NCBI RefSeq assembly: GCF_023278565.1
Contig: NC_064672.1
Coordinates: forward strand, 620,001 to 684,000
Origin: Colletotrichum lupini
Taxonomy: Eukaryota > Ascomycota > Sordariomycetes > Glomerellales > Glomerellaceae
Length of the DNA stretch: 64,000 nucleotides
Direction: 5' to 3'
The translations under genes and the position numbers were made by a program. The notes beneath the pieces are model-generated. The model did no database searches. It saw nothing but the letters and a program-made list of their open reading frames with translations, and was not told the origin of the DNA. Below are positions 54,685-64,000 of this stretch, in pieces (positions within the stretch are counted from its first letter, which is position 1; each line of letters opens with the position of its first letter).

Positions 54685-57171
54685 CTACAGCTCATCATCC
54701 TGATCTGAATCAAACACAATGATATCGTCCTCGTCACCGCCGTCATCACGTAGCAGACTTTCAGGCAGCATCTGGCTCTTGGACAGCAATTGCGAGGAAT
54801 CCATCTGGAACGTCCCTGGCGGCAGGTGGACGGGACTATCGTCCTCATCCTCGTCGTCCACAAAGATGGGCAGGCTCGAGTTGTTGTTCGAGCGCGTCGG
54901 CCGCCGCGGCGCAGACCTGAACTTAATGGGCGACTGGGAGGGGCTCGACGCCTGACTTGCCGTCGTCGCCTGCGAGGGCCGGACCGCCCGCCGCGGCGTT
55001 GGATTGGGCGGGCGGCTGAGGGGCGTCGGGGGCAGAGCTGGCTTGGTGAATTGGGGGAGCTCTGTGCCGAACTTTCGAGCGCCGCGACCGCCGCGGTTCC
55101 TGGTTGGGGTCTGGCTTGACGGTACCAACAGGTCGGCGTCGGAGGAGTGGTGCTGGGTGGAGTGCTCAATGTCGCTTCGGAGTTGCTCGGCGAGCTCCTG
55201 GGAGACCGTCTGCTCCTCTGAAGGACCTCCGGCGGCCGGCAAAAACTCCTTCCTGCCGATCTCGGGTTCCGACACGATATCATCTTCCTCTTCTCCGTCT
55301 TTACCGATAACACAGCAACGCAGGTTGGCCATCAACTGTCCGACGACGGCGGGCGGCACGTAGTTGTACTTTTGCGGTGGTCCGTGAAGCCAATCCAGGT
55401 CCATCATTTCCCGTAAAGACATTGGATCATTTAGCTGGAAGACCTTCTTTAGATGATACGCAAACTTGGAACCATTGTTCTGATTGAACTCCGCGTTGCC
55501 GACCCCGTCCTCATCAATCTCACCAGGCGATTTGGCCTCACTGAAGCAGGCCATGTGCCGCAGTTCCGCAACAGGCTTCGTGACGTAAAGCCACATGCGG
55601 GTGACAGTGTGGGGGATTCTGTAATTGCGGAATTCGTGGTTCTTCTCGCCGGCAACAATAGCCTCCATGTGCTCGGGATGTATGGAGATAAAGATGTCGG
55701 TCCGATCGCCCTGTCGCCCCATGCCGTGAATGACGCTGTAGGGTAGCCGCTGGCTCTCTAGTCCTTGGGTGTAAGGGGTCTTTGGTGTCTTTGGTGTCTC
55801 GACAGCCGCCTTTCCTTTAGCCTTGGGAGTTTTCTGACTCGGTGTGGGCGTCGTCTGAGAGACGGACTCGTCGTTGGTTTCCCTGCTCGCTGTCTTAAGA
55901 ACACTGGAGCCACTGTCGTGTGTAGGCTCTGGTGAAGACGTGATGACCTCCACGGTCTCTCTACGGTCCGAATCATCGCGCGACAATTTGGGAAACACAA
56001 ACGGCTTCGATAGAACCACTGTCGCGTCCTCCTCGTCCTCTTCGTCATCATCCTCTTTGGCGGCTGGGGCGACGTTTTCCTTATCAGAGTCGCCTTCCTC
56101 CGCAGGAGACGCTTCTTTGGATGCTACTTCCTCCTCGGATGAAGCAGGAACCTGGTCCATCTGAAATTGTGTGTCTTCGCCGACGGCCTCGTACCCCTCA
56201 GCTTCCTCATCCAGGATTTCAAGATCATCGAATTCATCCTCAGAATCTGCAATCTCGACCAGAGGTGACCTTTGTGGCCTGCGAGGGGATGGGCTGACTT
56301 CACGCTCTCCCTTCACTTCCTCATCTTCTTCCATGGGAGCTAGACTGGCTGTAGGATGGGGCGTGATGAAGCGAACATTTTTGGTGGGCTGCAGTGGCAT
56401 TTTGCTGGGAGATACGATTTGGCTCGAGCTCTGGCTACCGGTCGTCGCATAAGAATCCTGGACTGTCAGAGTTCGTGGCCGTTTGACGGATGCTGTGGGC
56501 TTCGGGATCGGTGACATTGTGTTTGTGGACTTGTCTTTCAAGGGAGACCTTTTTGGCGCCGGGCTGTACCTAGCCAGCATCGGGGTAAGCGGGCTGCCTA
56601 TAGACGATGGAATCTCATAAATAACGCGTTTATTTGTTGGCGTCTGCGGAACGACGGAGGGTGTCCTGCTGGGCGGTTTGCTCGACTGCTTCTTGCCAGG
56701 CACTTGGTTCTCCTTGTCGTTGCCGGAGGGCAGCACCGGTTGGTCCTTTTCGACCTCATCCTCCGAGGGCTGGAATTGCCATACGTCCTCCTCCTCTTCC
56801 TCTTCTGCCGTGGATTTCTCGGATGATCTTCGCGACATCTGCGTCAACGTTTGCGTGTGAAAGGATGAGCTTGGCGTCGGTTCGTCTCCCATGGTCTTTC
56901 TCCTTCTCTTCCTAGGCTTGGGCTCCTCCTCTTCGTCGGATAGATCAAGGCGCAAGGGCGACGAGCGCGTGGTCTCAAACATCTGGGTCAAAGTCTTTTG
57001 CTGGTGGTTGGCAATGCGAGCGGTTGGTTTACGAGCGCTATACGTTCGAACTTCGGTTCGTCGATGCGGAAACTTTGCCTGCTTTGCCGGCTTGCTAGAC
57101 TTATAGACTCGATCGGGAGATGGGTTGGCGGCGGCGGGAGTCCGGCCGCTGGAGCGAGTTTGTGGTGACAT
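54685..57171 (-). CDS. Large disordered nuclear-type protein with an ASCH/PUA-like core
   Basis: A single exon of 828 aa. The N-terminal 470 residues are charged and low-complexity with many SP/TP sites. Two KEN motifs (DKENQVPG near 153, DKENVAPAA near 380) are of the kind recognised by the anaphase-promoting complex, and there are basic patches (KPRKRRRK). The ordered part is about 485-620: TDIFISIHPEHMEAIVAGEKNHEFRNYRIP, then RMWLYVTKPVAELRHMACF and FAYHLKKVFQLNDPMSLREMMDLDW. This arrangement (recognition of a 'KxxEFR' turn after a first helix) matches ASCH/PUA-like RNA- or modified-base-binding folds; the assignment is inference. The rest, with Arg/Pro-rich and acidic tails (DEDEDDSPV, DDIIVFDSDQDDEL), looks regulatory. 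Function unknown. Confidence 0.7.
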   Translation of the reverse strand: MSPQTRSSGRTPAAANPSPDRVYKSSKPAKQAKFPHRRTEVRTYSARKPTARIANHQQKTLTQMFETTRSSPLRLDLSDEEEEPKPRKRRRKTMGDEPTPSSSFHTQTLTQMSRRSSEKSTAEEEEEEDVWQFQPSEDEVEKDQPVLPSGNDKENQVPGKKQSSKPPSRTPSVVPQTPTNKRVIYEIPSSIGSPLTPMLARYSPAPKRSPLKDKSTNTMSPIPKPTASVKRPRTLTVQDSYATTGSQSSSQIVSPSKMPLQPTKNVRFITPHPTASLAPMEEDEEVKGEREVSPSPRRPQRSPLVEIADSEDEFDDLEILDEEAEGYEAVGEDTQFQMDQVPASSEEEVASKEASPAEEGDSDKENVAPAAKEDDDEEDEEDATVVLSKPFVFPKLSRDDSDRRETVEVITSSPEPTHDSGSSVLKTASRETNDESVSQTTPTPSQKTPKAKGKAAVETPKTPKTPYTQGLESQRLPYSVIHGMGRQGDRTDIFISIHPEHMEAIVAGEKNHEFRNYRIPHTVTRMWLYVTKPVAELRHMACFSEAKSPGEIDEDGVGNAEFNQNNGSKFAYHLKKVFQLNDPMSLREMMDLDWLHGPPQKYNYVPPAVVGQLMANLRCCVIGKDGEEEDDIVSEPEIGRKEFLPAAGGPSEEQTVSQELAEQLRSDIEHSTQHHSSDADLLVPSSQTPTRNRGGRGARKFGTELPQFTKPALPPTPLSRPPNPTPRRAVRPSQATTASQASSPSQSPIKFRSAPRRPTRSNNNSSLPIFVDDEDEDDSPVHLPPGTFQMDSSQLLSKSQMLPESLLRDDGGDEDDIIVFDSDQDDEL

Positions 57172-59882
57172 TTTGGATAATGGTGCAAACCGTCACCGCA
57201 AGGCGTGAGCTTGATCGCTTCCAGAGCGCGCAGATCGTTGATATCAGCAATTGTGTGCAACGTTGACTCAGACGCAAAGGCAGAGTGTCAGCGCAATTCC
57301 TCGGAGACTAGACCTCGTTCAGTCCAAAGGGCGCGTCGCGTACTCGAGTGTGGGATTGATTTACGCGTGTAGTGGCGTGTGGGACGTGGTGACATCACAT
57401 GCATGTAACGGGGCGGCGGGGAAATGCGTGGGTGCTAGATAGTGCCTCCTTTTGCTGGGTAACTGCATTATTTAGTCTCTGTTCCTCTCTCCTATTGGCC
57501 TTTCACTCAACTCATTCAACTTACAATTCTGAACATGCGCAAGGCACATACTGAACGTAAGGCAAGGTAGATAAGGTAAGCTATCTCATGAAACTTCAAT
57601 TTGTGTGATCCACAATTAAGCAGGCAATTGAATCGTTTGAAATCATTTCATTACAGTATGAACAATTACGGTTTATCAAGCCTCCCGTATCTCTCAGAAC
57701 CCACTCAAGCAAGCTGGTTATTCGCGTTGATAATACCAGCCTTAGGTTGGGTGGACTGCGTGACAGCAGCCTTGATCGTCGCTGAGGTCTGATCAGGGTC
57801 AAGCTTGCAGTTGTACTGCTGCATGATCGCGAAGACTACTATCTATCCATACCCAAAAGCCCACTCGATAGCCGTTCTAATGGTCTGTTCACTGTAGTAG
57901 TGGTGACAGCAGTTGTAGTAGTGGTGGTTGTAGTTGTTTGAACGTTGGTGGAAAGAGGTGAGATTATAAGGCGGCATGGGGCAATTCAAACAGCTCATCT
58001 ACCTGCTTATACTTCGGAGGAATCGGTGGGCTTCGCCAATTCCTTCTGTCCTCAGTACTCAGATATACGCAGTTCATCATACGATTGTTAAGCTTCATGC
58101 CGGCCGAAAGGCTATGCCCTGATGTCTATACCAGCAGTAGTAGTGGAAGCAGTAGTGCCAGTTGTGGCAGAAGTGCTCCAAGTGTTTCCAACACATGACT
58201 TGCTCCTTGGAGATGTTCTTGGTGAATACCACCTGGCGTAAGAAAGATTCCTTCCCGCGAATTCAAGGGAGGTCGACAACGCAATGGAGCTGACAGAAGT
58301 GCTGGGCTCTTCCAGCCGTTAGGCTCTGGCTCCGGACACACCGATGCCTTGGCACTCGAGTGTTGATGATCGGAGGAGATGGCCGACTTGGCTTTTCGAG
58401 GTGACGATCGTCGAGATTCATATTTTCTCTGTCTGATATTGTTCATGAGCCTCCGAGACATGGTAGAGTATGCTTCGAGCGGGAAGGTCTTCTGTTGTTT
58501 AGCGGACGTGAATCCCTTCCTTAGGGACAATGTCTTGTATTAAAGTTCAAGATCCCGTGGGCATGACATCGACCCTTTGTGAGTCCTTGAGAACCCATCT
58601 CACAGCTCTTCAACGAATTGAAGAGATTGTGAGGCCCGTTGAATGTACTAGGAGCAGGCCGTCGTTGTGTACGTGTGACTTGTTTGGTGGCTCTGAGAGA
58701 GAGCAGACTGTTCATCTAGAGCTTCTTCCCGGTGATACGGTGAAGAAGGCGTCTCAGCCTAGACTTGGACTTCGTGGAAGTGTCGTTTGAGGCGAGAGAG
58801 ACTGAAGACGATGATGTAGTAGCGCAGGTCTGCTGCTTGCAGTATCCCTCAATGTAGCCATTGATATGGTCCTCAAGATCAACCTCGCAAGATGCGAGGT
58901 CGAGGACATGGGCTTGGTGGTATTGCATCTTGGCCTTGTATCTCAACTCCTCCAGCATGTCCGCAGACAAGAGCTGGGACCTGGAAACGGCAAATACAAA
59001 CATCCTGGCTGTAGTGTGGAGTGAAGTTTGAGGAGAGAAGTAGTTGGTATGGAGAGCGTGATGTCTTCGGAGTATTCAGTGAGAGGTGATGAGCAGAGAT
59101 ATTGAGTCTGAGATGAGTGACGAGGACGTAGGAACCAGGGACCATTGACGACTTTGTAGCAGACCAGTTGCCCTTATATATGATGAGGAAATGAAATACA
59201 ATCAGCGTCAGGTGCAACACTGGGTTGGCCTTAGAAGTTGGGTTGATAGTTTGGGTGGCACTCGGGGGGTTTCTCCGTTACCATGGGACATGTCTGGTAC
59301 CCTCGCGGTTCAAGGCAACAAGCCGTTAAAAGTGCTGGTATCGAGCCATGATACTTTCCCTTATAACTTCCTCGACAACAAGTAGCCATGTCCTTTACTT
59401 ACGCACGTAGTCACATCATGGCTCACTCTGGACTTCCCTCGCTGGATTGGGTTTGAAATCGTGAATTAGGCACCTGATCATGCTTCACTGTAACCTGAAA
59501 ACATACTCGATGCCATTTCGGTCGAAGACGCGTTCTGAGCACTGGTTTACAGCCAACGTAACGTAGGCGGAAGAGGGTGACACAGTCAGTACCAGGTCCA
59601 AATTGGTCGACCTTGGAAGATCAGTCTTATGCTCGAAATTGGGTCCCTTGTTGAATCAAGGCTTTTAGTCCGTTTTCTGAGACTTCTCCAGGACCATGGG
59701 ACTCGAAAACCGTTACAATTTCGGGAGGCGTTCTAGTCACTGGCGCAGAGCCAGCAAGGCCCACGCTCCTCACCAGCATTTCAGTGCAGCCACATAAGGT
59801 TCAAGTAAATAATGGGACGCAGAATGGTTGTACAACAAAGAAGATTCTAGAGTCAGTTATATACACGTCAGAATCTTCTGAT
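57172..59882. other. Intergenic region with trinucleotide repeats and one small candidate ORF
   Basis: GTAGTAGTGGTG-type repeats lie at 57892-57940 and 58130-58160. AGGTAGATAAGGTAAG is at about 57567. A frame at 58126-58530 (minus) codes 134 residues ending in a Leu-rich tail but shows no recognised feature. Apart from the candidate at 58716-59003 no gene is supported. Confidence 0.4.
58716..59003 (-). CDS. Small hypothetical protein
   Basis: A 95-codon frame starting MFVFAVSRSQLLSADML. It contains a helical-looking EELRYKAKMQYHQAHVLDLASCEVDLEDHI and ends in a basic SKSRLRRLLHRITGKKL. The amphipathic and basic parts make chance less likely, but no homologue is known to me. It may be part of a larger spliced gene extending to either side. 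Confidence 0.35.
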   Translation of the reverse strand: MFVFAVSRSQLLSADMLEELRYKAKMQYHQAHVLDLASCEVDLEDHINGYIEGYCKQQTCATTSSSSVSLASNDTSTKSKSRLRRLLHRITGKKL

Positions 59883-60796
59883 CTATTTCTTCGGCTCCTC
59901 CTTCTTCTCCTCTGGCTTCGGCGTAGGCAGCTTGAAGGTGTCGGGGCGTCTGTCCGTGCCAGGTCCAACTCCCTCCCAGGCACTTGAGCCGCCCTCAAAG
60001 TTGCGGAAGGCCTGGGTAAGCTCAAGGGGCTCGGTAACGATGCGCTTCTTCTCCTCGTCGTATCTGACCTCAGTGTAGCCAGTAAGAGGGAAGTCCTTTC
60101 GCAGGGGGTGACCCTCGAAACCGTAGTCGGTCATGATTCTGCGCAGATCGGGGTGGTCGGCGAAGAAGACGCCGAAAAGATCGTAGACCTCACGCTCGTA
60201 CCAGTTGGCTCCATCGAAGAGGGAAGTGACACTGGGAACGGGGGACGCCTCGTCGGCGTAGGTCTTGACACGGATGCGCGAGTTGTGGCGGACACTGAGA
60301 AGGTTGTAGATGACCTCGAATCGCTGGTCTCTGGTCGGGTAGTCGACGGCAGTGATGTCGCTAATCTGGGTGTACTCGGCCGAAGTGTTGTCTACGTATT
60401 GTTAGATGAGAGTGACGCTATATCGTGGATCAATTGACACTTACACTTGAGGAAGGTGAAGACGGGAATGATTCCCGAGGGAGAGACGTAGATGGTGAGC
60501 TCGTCCTTCCAGACGGAGATCTGCTGGACGTACTTGGGCAAGCAGCCCATGATCCAAGAGCCGTATTTGTGGAGGTTATCGGCCTTGGAGCCGTACTTGT
60601 CGGCAGGGTTGATGAGAGGAGCCTTGAGGGTGCCAATGTGCTCGCGAGGAGACTTCCTCAGGTTTTCGGCATCCTTGGGATAGCCGGTCGGGAAGCCGGC
60701 CAATTGAGGGATTGAGGTTGAGAAAGATCGGATCTCGCTGGGGCGGCAGTTACGCAAGCCCGCCAGAGCTCTACTACGATAGAGCTTCGTTGCCAT
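59883..60796 (-). CDS. ndufs3: NADH:ubiquinone oxidoreductase 30-kDa subunit (NDUFS3)
   Basis: Two exons (60445-60796 and 59883-60391) give 286 aa. The first 25 or so residues ([28 protein letters not shown]) form a mitochondrial presequence. The complex I 30-kDa signature is intact: [22 protein letters not shown], followed by [23 protein letters not shown]. The join [13 protein letters not shown] is the family-typical sequence. The protein sits in the peripheral Q-module of complex I in the matrix arm, near the N2 cluster. The C-terminus has a Lys/Glu/Pro tail as in other fungi. Neurospora's counterpart is the 30.4-kDa subunit. It shares a divergent promoter with not4. Confidence 0.96.
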
Positions 60797-61435
60797 TGTT
60801 GCGATTGTTGCAGTGCTGGGGGGCTTGTTGCCTCTGGGGAAGTTGATTGATGATGCTGTGCATTCGCGATGCTTGGGGATTGAAAGAAGCTAACCGGCGG
60901 TAGGTCCACCCCCAGGGTGGTACTTTTGACACTCGATGCGGACCTGAAGGTGCCAGCGACCTGGCTGAACGAGGTGCTCACAACCTCTGCGTCTTGACGA
61001 CTTAAAACTTTGCAGCGAATTCAATAGGACTCAAAGTTTTAGGTAAAATACAATTCCCAATATTGAGCACCTTCCTGAAATTTGTGATTTCCTTTCAAAA
61101 GTCCAAGCAACCGCACCTGCCGTTACTCAAGAGCGTTCTTTCCTTCACGATTGCCCAAGCGACTGGGAGGGGTGGATCTAAATTCTGCTGACTTGCAATA
61201 TTCTCGGTCCCTTGATTGGCTTGTCATCAGTGCCCAGCACGTGACGGCAACCAGTGGGTCCATCTTACCTAAGGCACCACACTCTAGTGCAGCAGACGAC
61301 CCATCTGAGAAAGGCTTTGGCTTCACCTCTGTCTGGTATTGAACAGCTTCCCTCTCCTAACCACCTCCACTCACAAATCGAAACCCAACCTTCCCGCAAC
61401 CCCACGAAATATACCTACCGCCACAGATCGTCGCC
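60797..61435. other. Divergent promoter between ndufs3 and not4
   Basis: A 639-bp interval from which two housekeeping genes read away from each other. It holds both promoters and 5' UTRs; no further gene or repeat was seen. Confidence 0.6.
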
Positions 61436-64000
61436 ATGGCACCCCAAGACACATTCATCGACGAGGAGGATGATACATGGTATGGTACCTTATTTCTGAC
61501 CTCGCGCGCATCTTGCTTGCGTGCAACCCATGCGTGAGACCTTGAGGTGTTGGGCATCGTGAACTGACTCTCTCCACTACAGCCCGTTATGTATCGAGGA
61601 GTTCGACCTATCAGATCGGAATTTCCGACCATGCCCTTGCGGCTACCAGGTACGGCGACAGCGACTTCCATGTTCCATCGTTCCTGCCTCGGACGAAGAA
61701 CCTCGACCTCTAACAGTTTCATAGGTGTGCCAGTTCTGCTTCAACAATATCAAGAACAACATGAACGGCCTGTGTCCTGCATGCCGAAGACCTTACGACG
61801 AGAAGACAATCCAGTGGAAGGTTGTCACCACGGAAGAGTGTGTACCCCTCCTGCCACCTTGGTCGACGCCACACTGACAAACACTAGGGTCGCCGAGTTC
61901 CGAGCAAACATCCAGAAGAACCAGAAGAAGCGAGCTGTGGAACAAAAGCAGAAGGAGGTTCAGAAGCGCGAGGTTGAGAAGGAAAACCGCAAAAACCTTA
62001 TCGGCGTCCGGGTCGTTCAGAAGAACCTGGTTTACGTGACCGGTTTGACACCTACAGTGCGAGAGGACGAACTACTCAAGACACTTCGCAAGCCCGAATT
62101 CTTCGGTCAATACGGCAACATCCTGAAAATCTCGATTAGCAGTCGGAAGAGCCAGGACGGCCAACACCAATCTCTCGGAATTTATGTGACTTTCGAGAAG
62201 AAGGAAGACGCCCAACGTTGCATCCAAGCTGTCAACGGTTCTCAGAATGGCGACCGCGTTCTCAGAGCCCAGCTTGGTACCACCAAGTACTGCTCGGCCT
62301 GGCTGCGGCATGAGCAGTGCACCAACAGGCAGTGCATGTTCTTGCATGAGCTGGGTGACGAGGAGGACAGCTACACTAGACAGGATCTATCCTCGATGAA
62401 CAGCATAAGCTCTCAGCGGCCCCTCCCTGGGGGTGGTTCCTCGAGCAGCGGTGGCGGACCGTCTCGCACCGCTTCTCGACAACAGAATACCGCACCGCCT
62501 GCGGCTCCCGCTTCTCAACCCATGGCACGATCGTCAAGCAAGGACGGCTCCGAGAATGGCGGCGACGGACCAGCTCTGCCTGCCTCTGCCAACTGGGCAA
62601 GAAATCCTCAGCGCAGCCGCAGGGGAAGCCACGCCACTAGTGGCGCCGCTTCAAGCCCTGCAATCTCGACAGCCCTCCCCGTCACCACCGAGGCAGTACC
62701 CGAGGCCATCGACGAGACCCCCTCGAGAAAGGAAACCCCCGCACCTCCGACCGAGACCAAGGCCCCGAAGCCGACTGCTCCTGCTGACAACCGAAAGTCC
62801 AACAGCCTTCCAGAGAATCTTCTTAGACAGCTGCTCAAGGCTATGCAGGGCTGCCCTTTCTCATACAATGCGCCGGATACGAACCAGATCGAGACCATTT
62901 ACCCTCCCATGTTCGACACCCGCGGAGGCGAGAAGAGAAGAGCCATGCGCGAAGAAGAGGAGTCGCGCCTCGGCGTGGACCAGGAGCAACAATCCGAACC
63001 TCAAGAGGCCTCGGAAGGCGAGCCGGAGACTGGGGGCAGTCTGGCGCTCGGTGGCGAGCCCGAAAACCGAGATGTTGCGCGCGACGTCGTCTTCGAGCAG
63101 CGTAGACCCGGCACTCAGCCTCCCATCCAGCGCAACAACAACGACGGCCCTTTCGGTCCCGCACTTGGCTCTGGATTTGGTCAAGCTTCCGTCTCTGCTA
63201 GTTCTGTTGGTGGCAGCCGATCCATGACGCCTCAACAACAGCTCTTCGTTCGATCTCAGAGCGGCTTCGGCGATCACTTGCCTCCTGGGATCCCAACTGC
63301 GCAGCCTTCTGCGGTTCAGCAACAAGGTGGCGGCCACAACAGACAAGGATCTAGGTTCAGCTTTGCTAATGACACCGCCGGCACTTCAGCTTCAGTCAAG
63401 GTTGCCGCCAACCCAAGAATCATGGCCCAGCAGACGGCCATGATGCCTTCCGCTTTCCACTCGCAGCCAGGCAGCCAGTATTATGCACCCTCCATGCCCG
63501 GACCTCCTCCAGGTCTCAAGTCGACAGGAACTCCGCCAAACATGTTTGGACAGGGCCAGTTCGGTGGCGCCTTCGGTGCGACTTCCAAGGATTCCGCCGA
63601 GCTTCTCCAGACGTTGATTCGGGGTCGGGGAACCAATGGACAGGGTCATGATGCTGGTAAGCGTGAGTACATGTTATCTTCTTTCTCTAATCAGTACCCA
63701 TCCTCTACCTCCTCCACCCCAGCTCCTGCTTCGGGCCTCCTGGCGTCGCTCTACGGTAACCAGCCTGGAGCATTCCAAGACTTCGGTCCCAAGCAGAAGA
63801 AGAAGGGGAAGAAGCACAGACATGCTAACACTTCCTCCTCTGGAGGAGGTGGTCTAGTTGATCTTGCGGACCCGAGTATCCTGCAAGCGAGAATGCAACA
63901 CCAGTCGCAGAGCAATGCCGGAGTCGGACAGGGACTGTTCGGTGGACAGGGCCAAGGTGGGTACAACCCGAACATGATGTACAATACGCGTTTCCCAGGC
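61436..64000 (+). CDS. not4: NOT4/CNOT4 RING E3 ubiquitin ligase of the Ccr4-Not complex (3' end beyond window)
   Basis: Exons 61436-61479, 61583-61649, 61725-61837, 61888-63662 and 63723 onwards. Domains in order: an N-terminal C4C4 RING (CPLC, CPCGYQVCQFC, CPAC; residues about 15-60), a Lys/Gln-rich coiled segment (KNQKKRAVEQKQKEVQKREVEK), an RRM (LVYVTGLTPTVREDELLKTL to ILKISISS, then GIYVTFEKKEDAQRCIQAVNG) and a CCCH-type finger (CSAWLRHEQCTNRQCMFLHE). A long Ser/Pro/Gln-rich tail runs past the edge. Not4 ubiquitinates nascent-chain and ribosomal proteins and links deadenylation to quality control. Splice phases are consistent. The last donor is ambiguous: GTAAGC at 63657 or GTGAGT at 63663, same phase, six nucleotides apart. 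Confidence 0.93.

Noticed and set aside
1..64000. CRISPR arrays, operons or prokaryotic signals
   Set aside because: No regularly spaced repeats; the genes have spliceosomal introns and eukaryotic families, so prokaryotic features are not expected.

Overview
The window is nuclear DNA of a filamentous ascomycete (Pezizomycotina). Genes lie 1-3 kb apart on both strands. Their introns are short (about 50-80 nt) with GTANGT-type donors, CTAAC/CTGAC branch sites and YAG acceptors. Several genes are typical of this group: a VIVID-type LOV photoreceptor, a 14-TM drug-efflux MFS, a GPI-type serine carboxypeptidase, and a PPOX/ferredoxin-reductase fusion. A Sordariomycete, possibly Colletotrichum-like, is my guess; no marker in the window settles the genus. 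All CDS models below were spliced by hand, and the exon phases add up.

Layout. 0-5 kb: the 5' end of an unrecognised gene, the phospholipid methyltransferase Opi3, and the Rpd3L histone-deacetylase subunit Rxt2. 5.7-16.4 kb: TRAPPC11 (Golgi trafficking), an alpha/beta hydrolase, an unrecognised protein, a degenerate gene relic and an MFS efflux pump. 16.4-23.3 kb: a gene-poor stretch with an AT-rich relic, one copy of a SINE-like repeat and an F-box-type gene. 23.4-37.2 kb: a disordered serine-rich protein, a Roadblock/LC7 protein, a degenerate protein kinase, a Kch1-type potassium transporter and a flavin oxidoreductase fusion. 37.2-45.5 kb: a 3.5-kb leader region, the VIVID homologue, a cupin and an Fpg-type DNA glycosylase. 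45.5-47.6 kb: no protein gene, but a chain of short exons whose introns each carry a box C/D snoRNA or candidate. 48-64 kb: carboxypeptidase, an unrecognised membrane-anchored protein, a second SINE-like copy beside another relic, a large disordered protein with an ASCH/PUA-like core, complex I subunit NDUFS3, and the 5' part of the NOT4 E3 ligase.

The most interesting object is the intronic snoRNA host gene at about 45.86-47.43 kb. Five of its six snoRNA-like units carry 12-13 nt complements to conserved rRNA sequences recalled from memory, placed so that the D/D'-box plus-five rule picks one nucleotide each (18S A28 and U578 among them). Second is a dispersed repeat of about 230-250 bp, in two copies, with perfect pol III box A and box B sequences and T-run ends, which looks like a tRNA-derived SINE.
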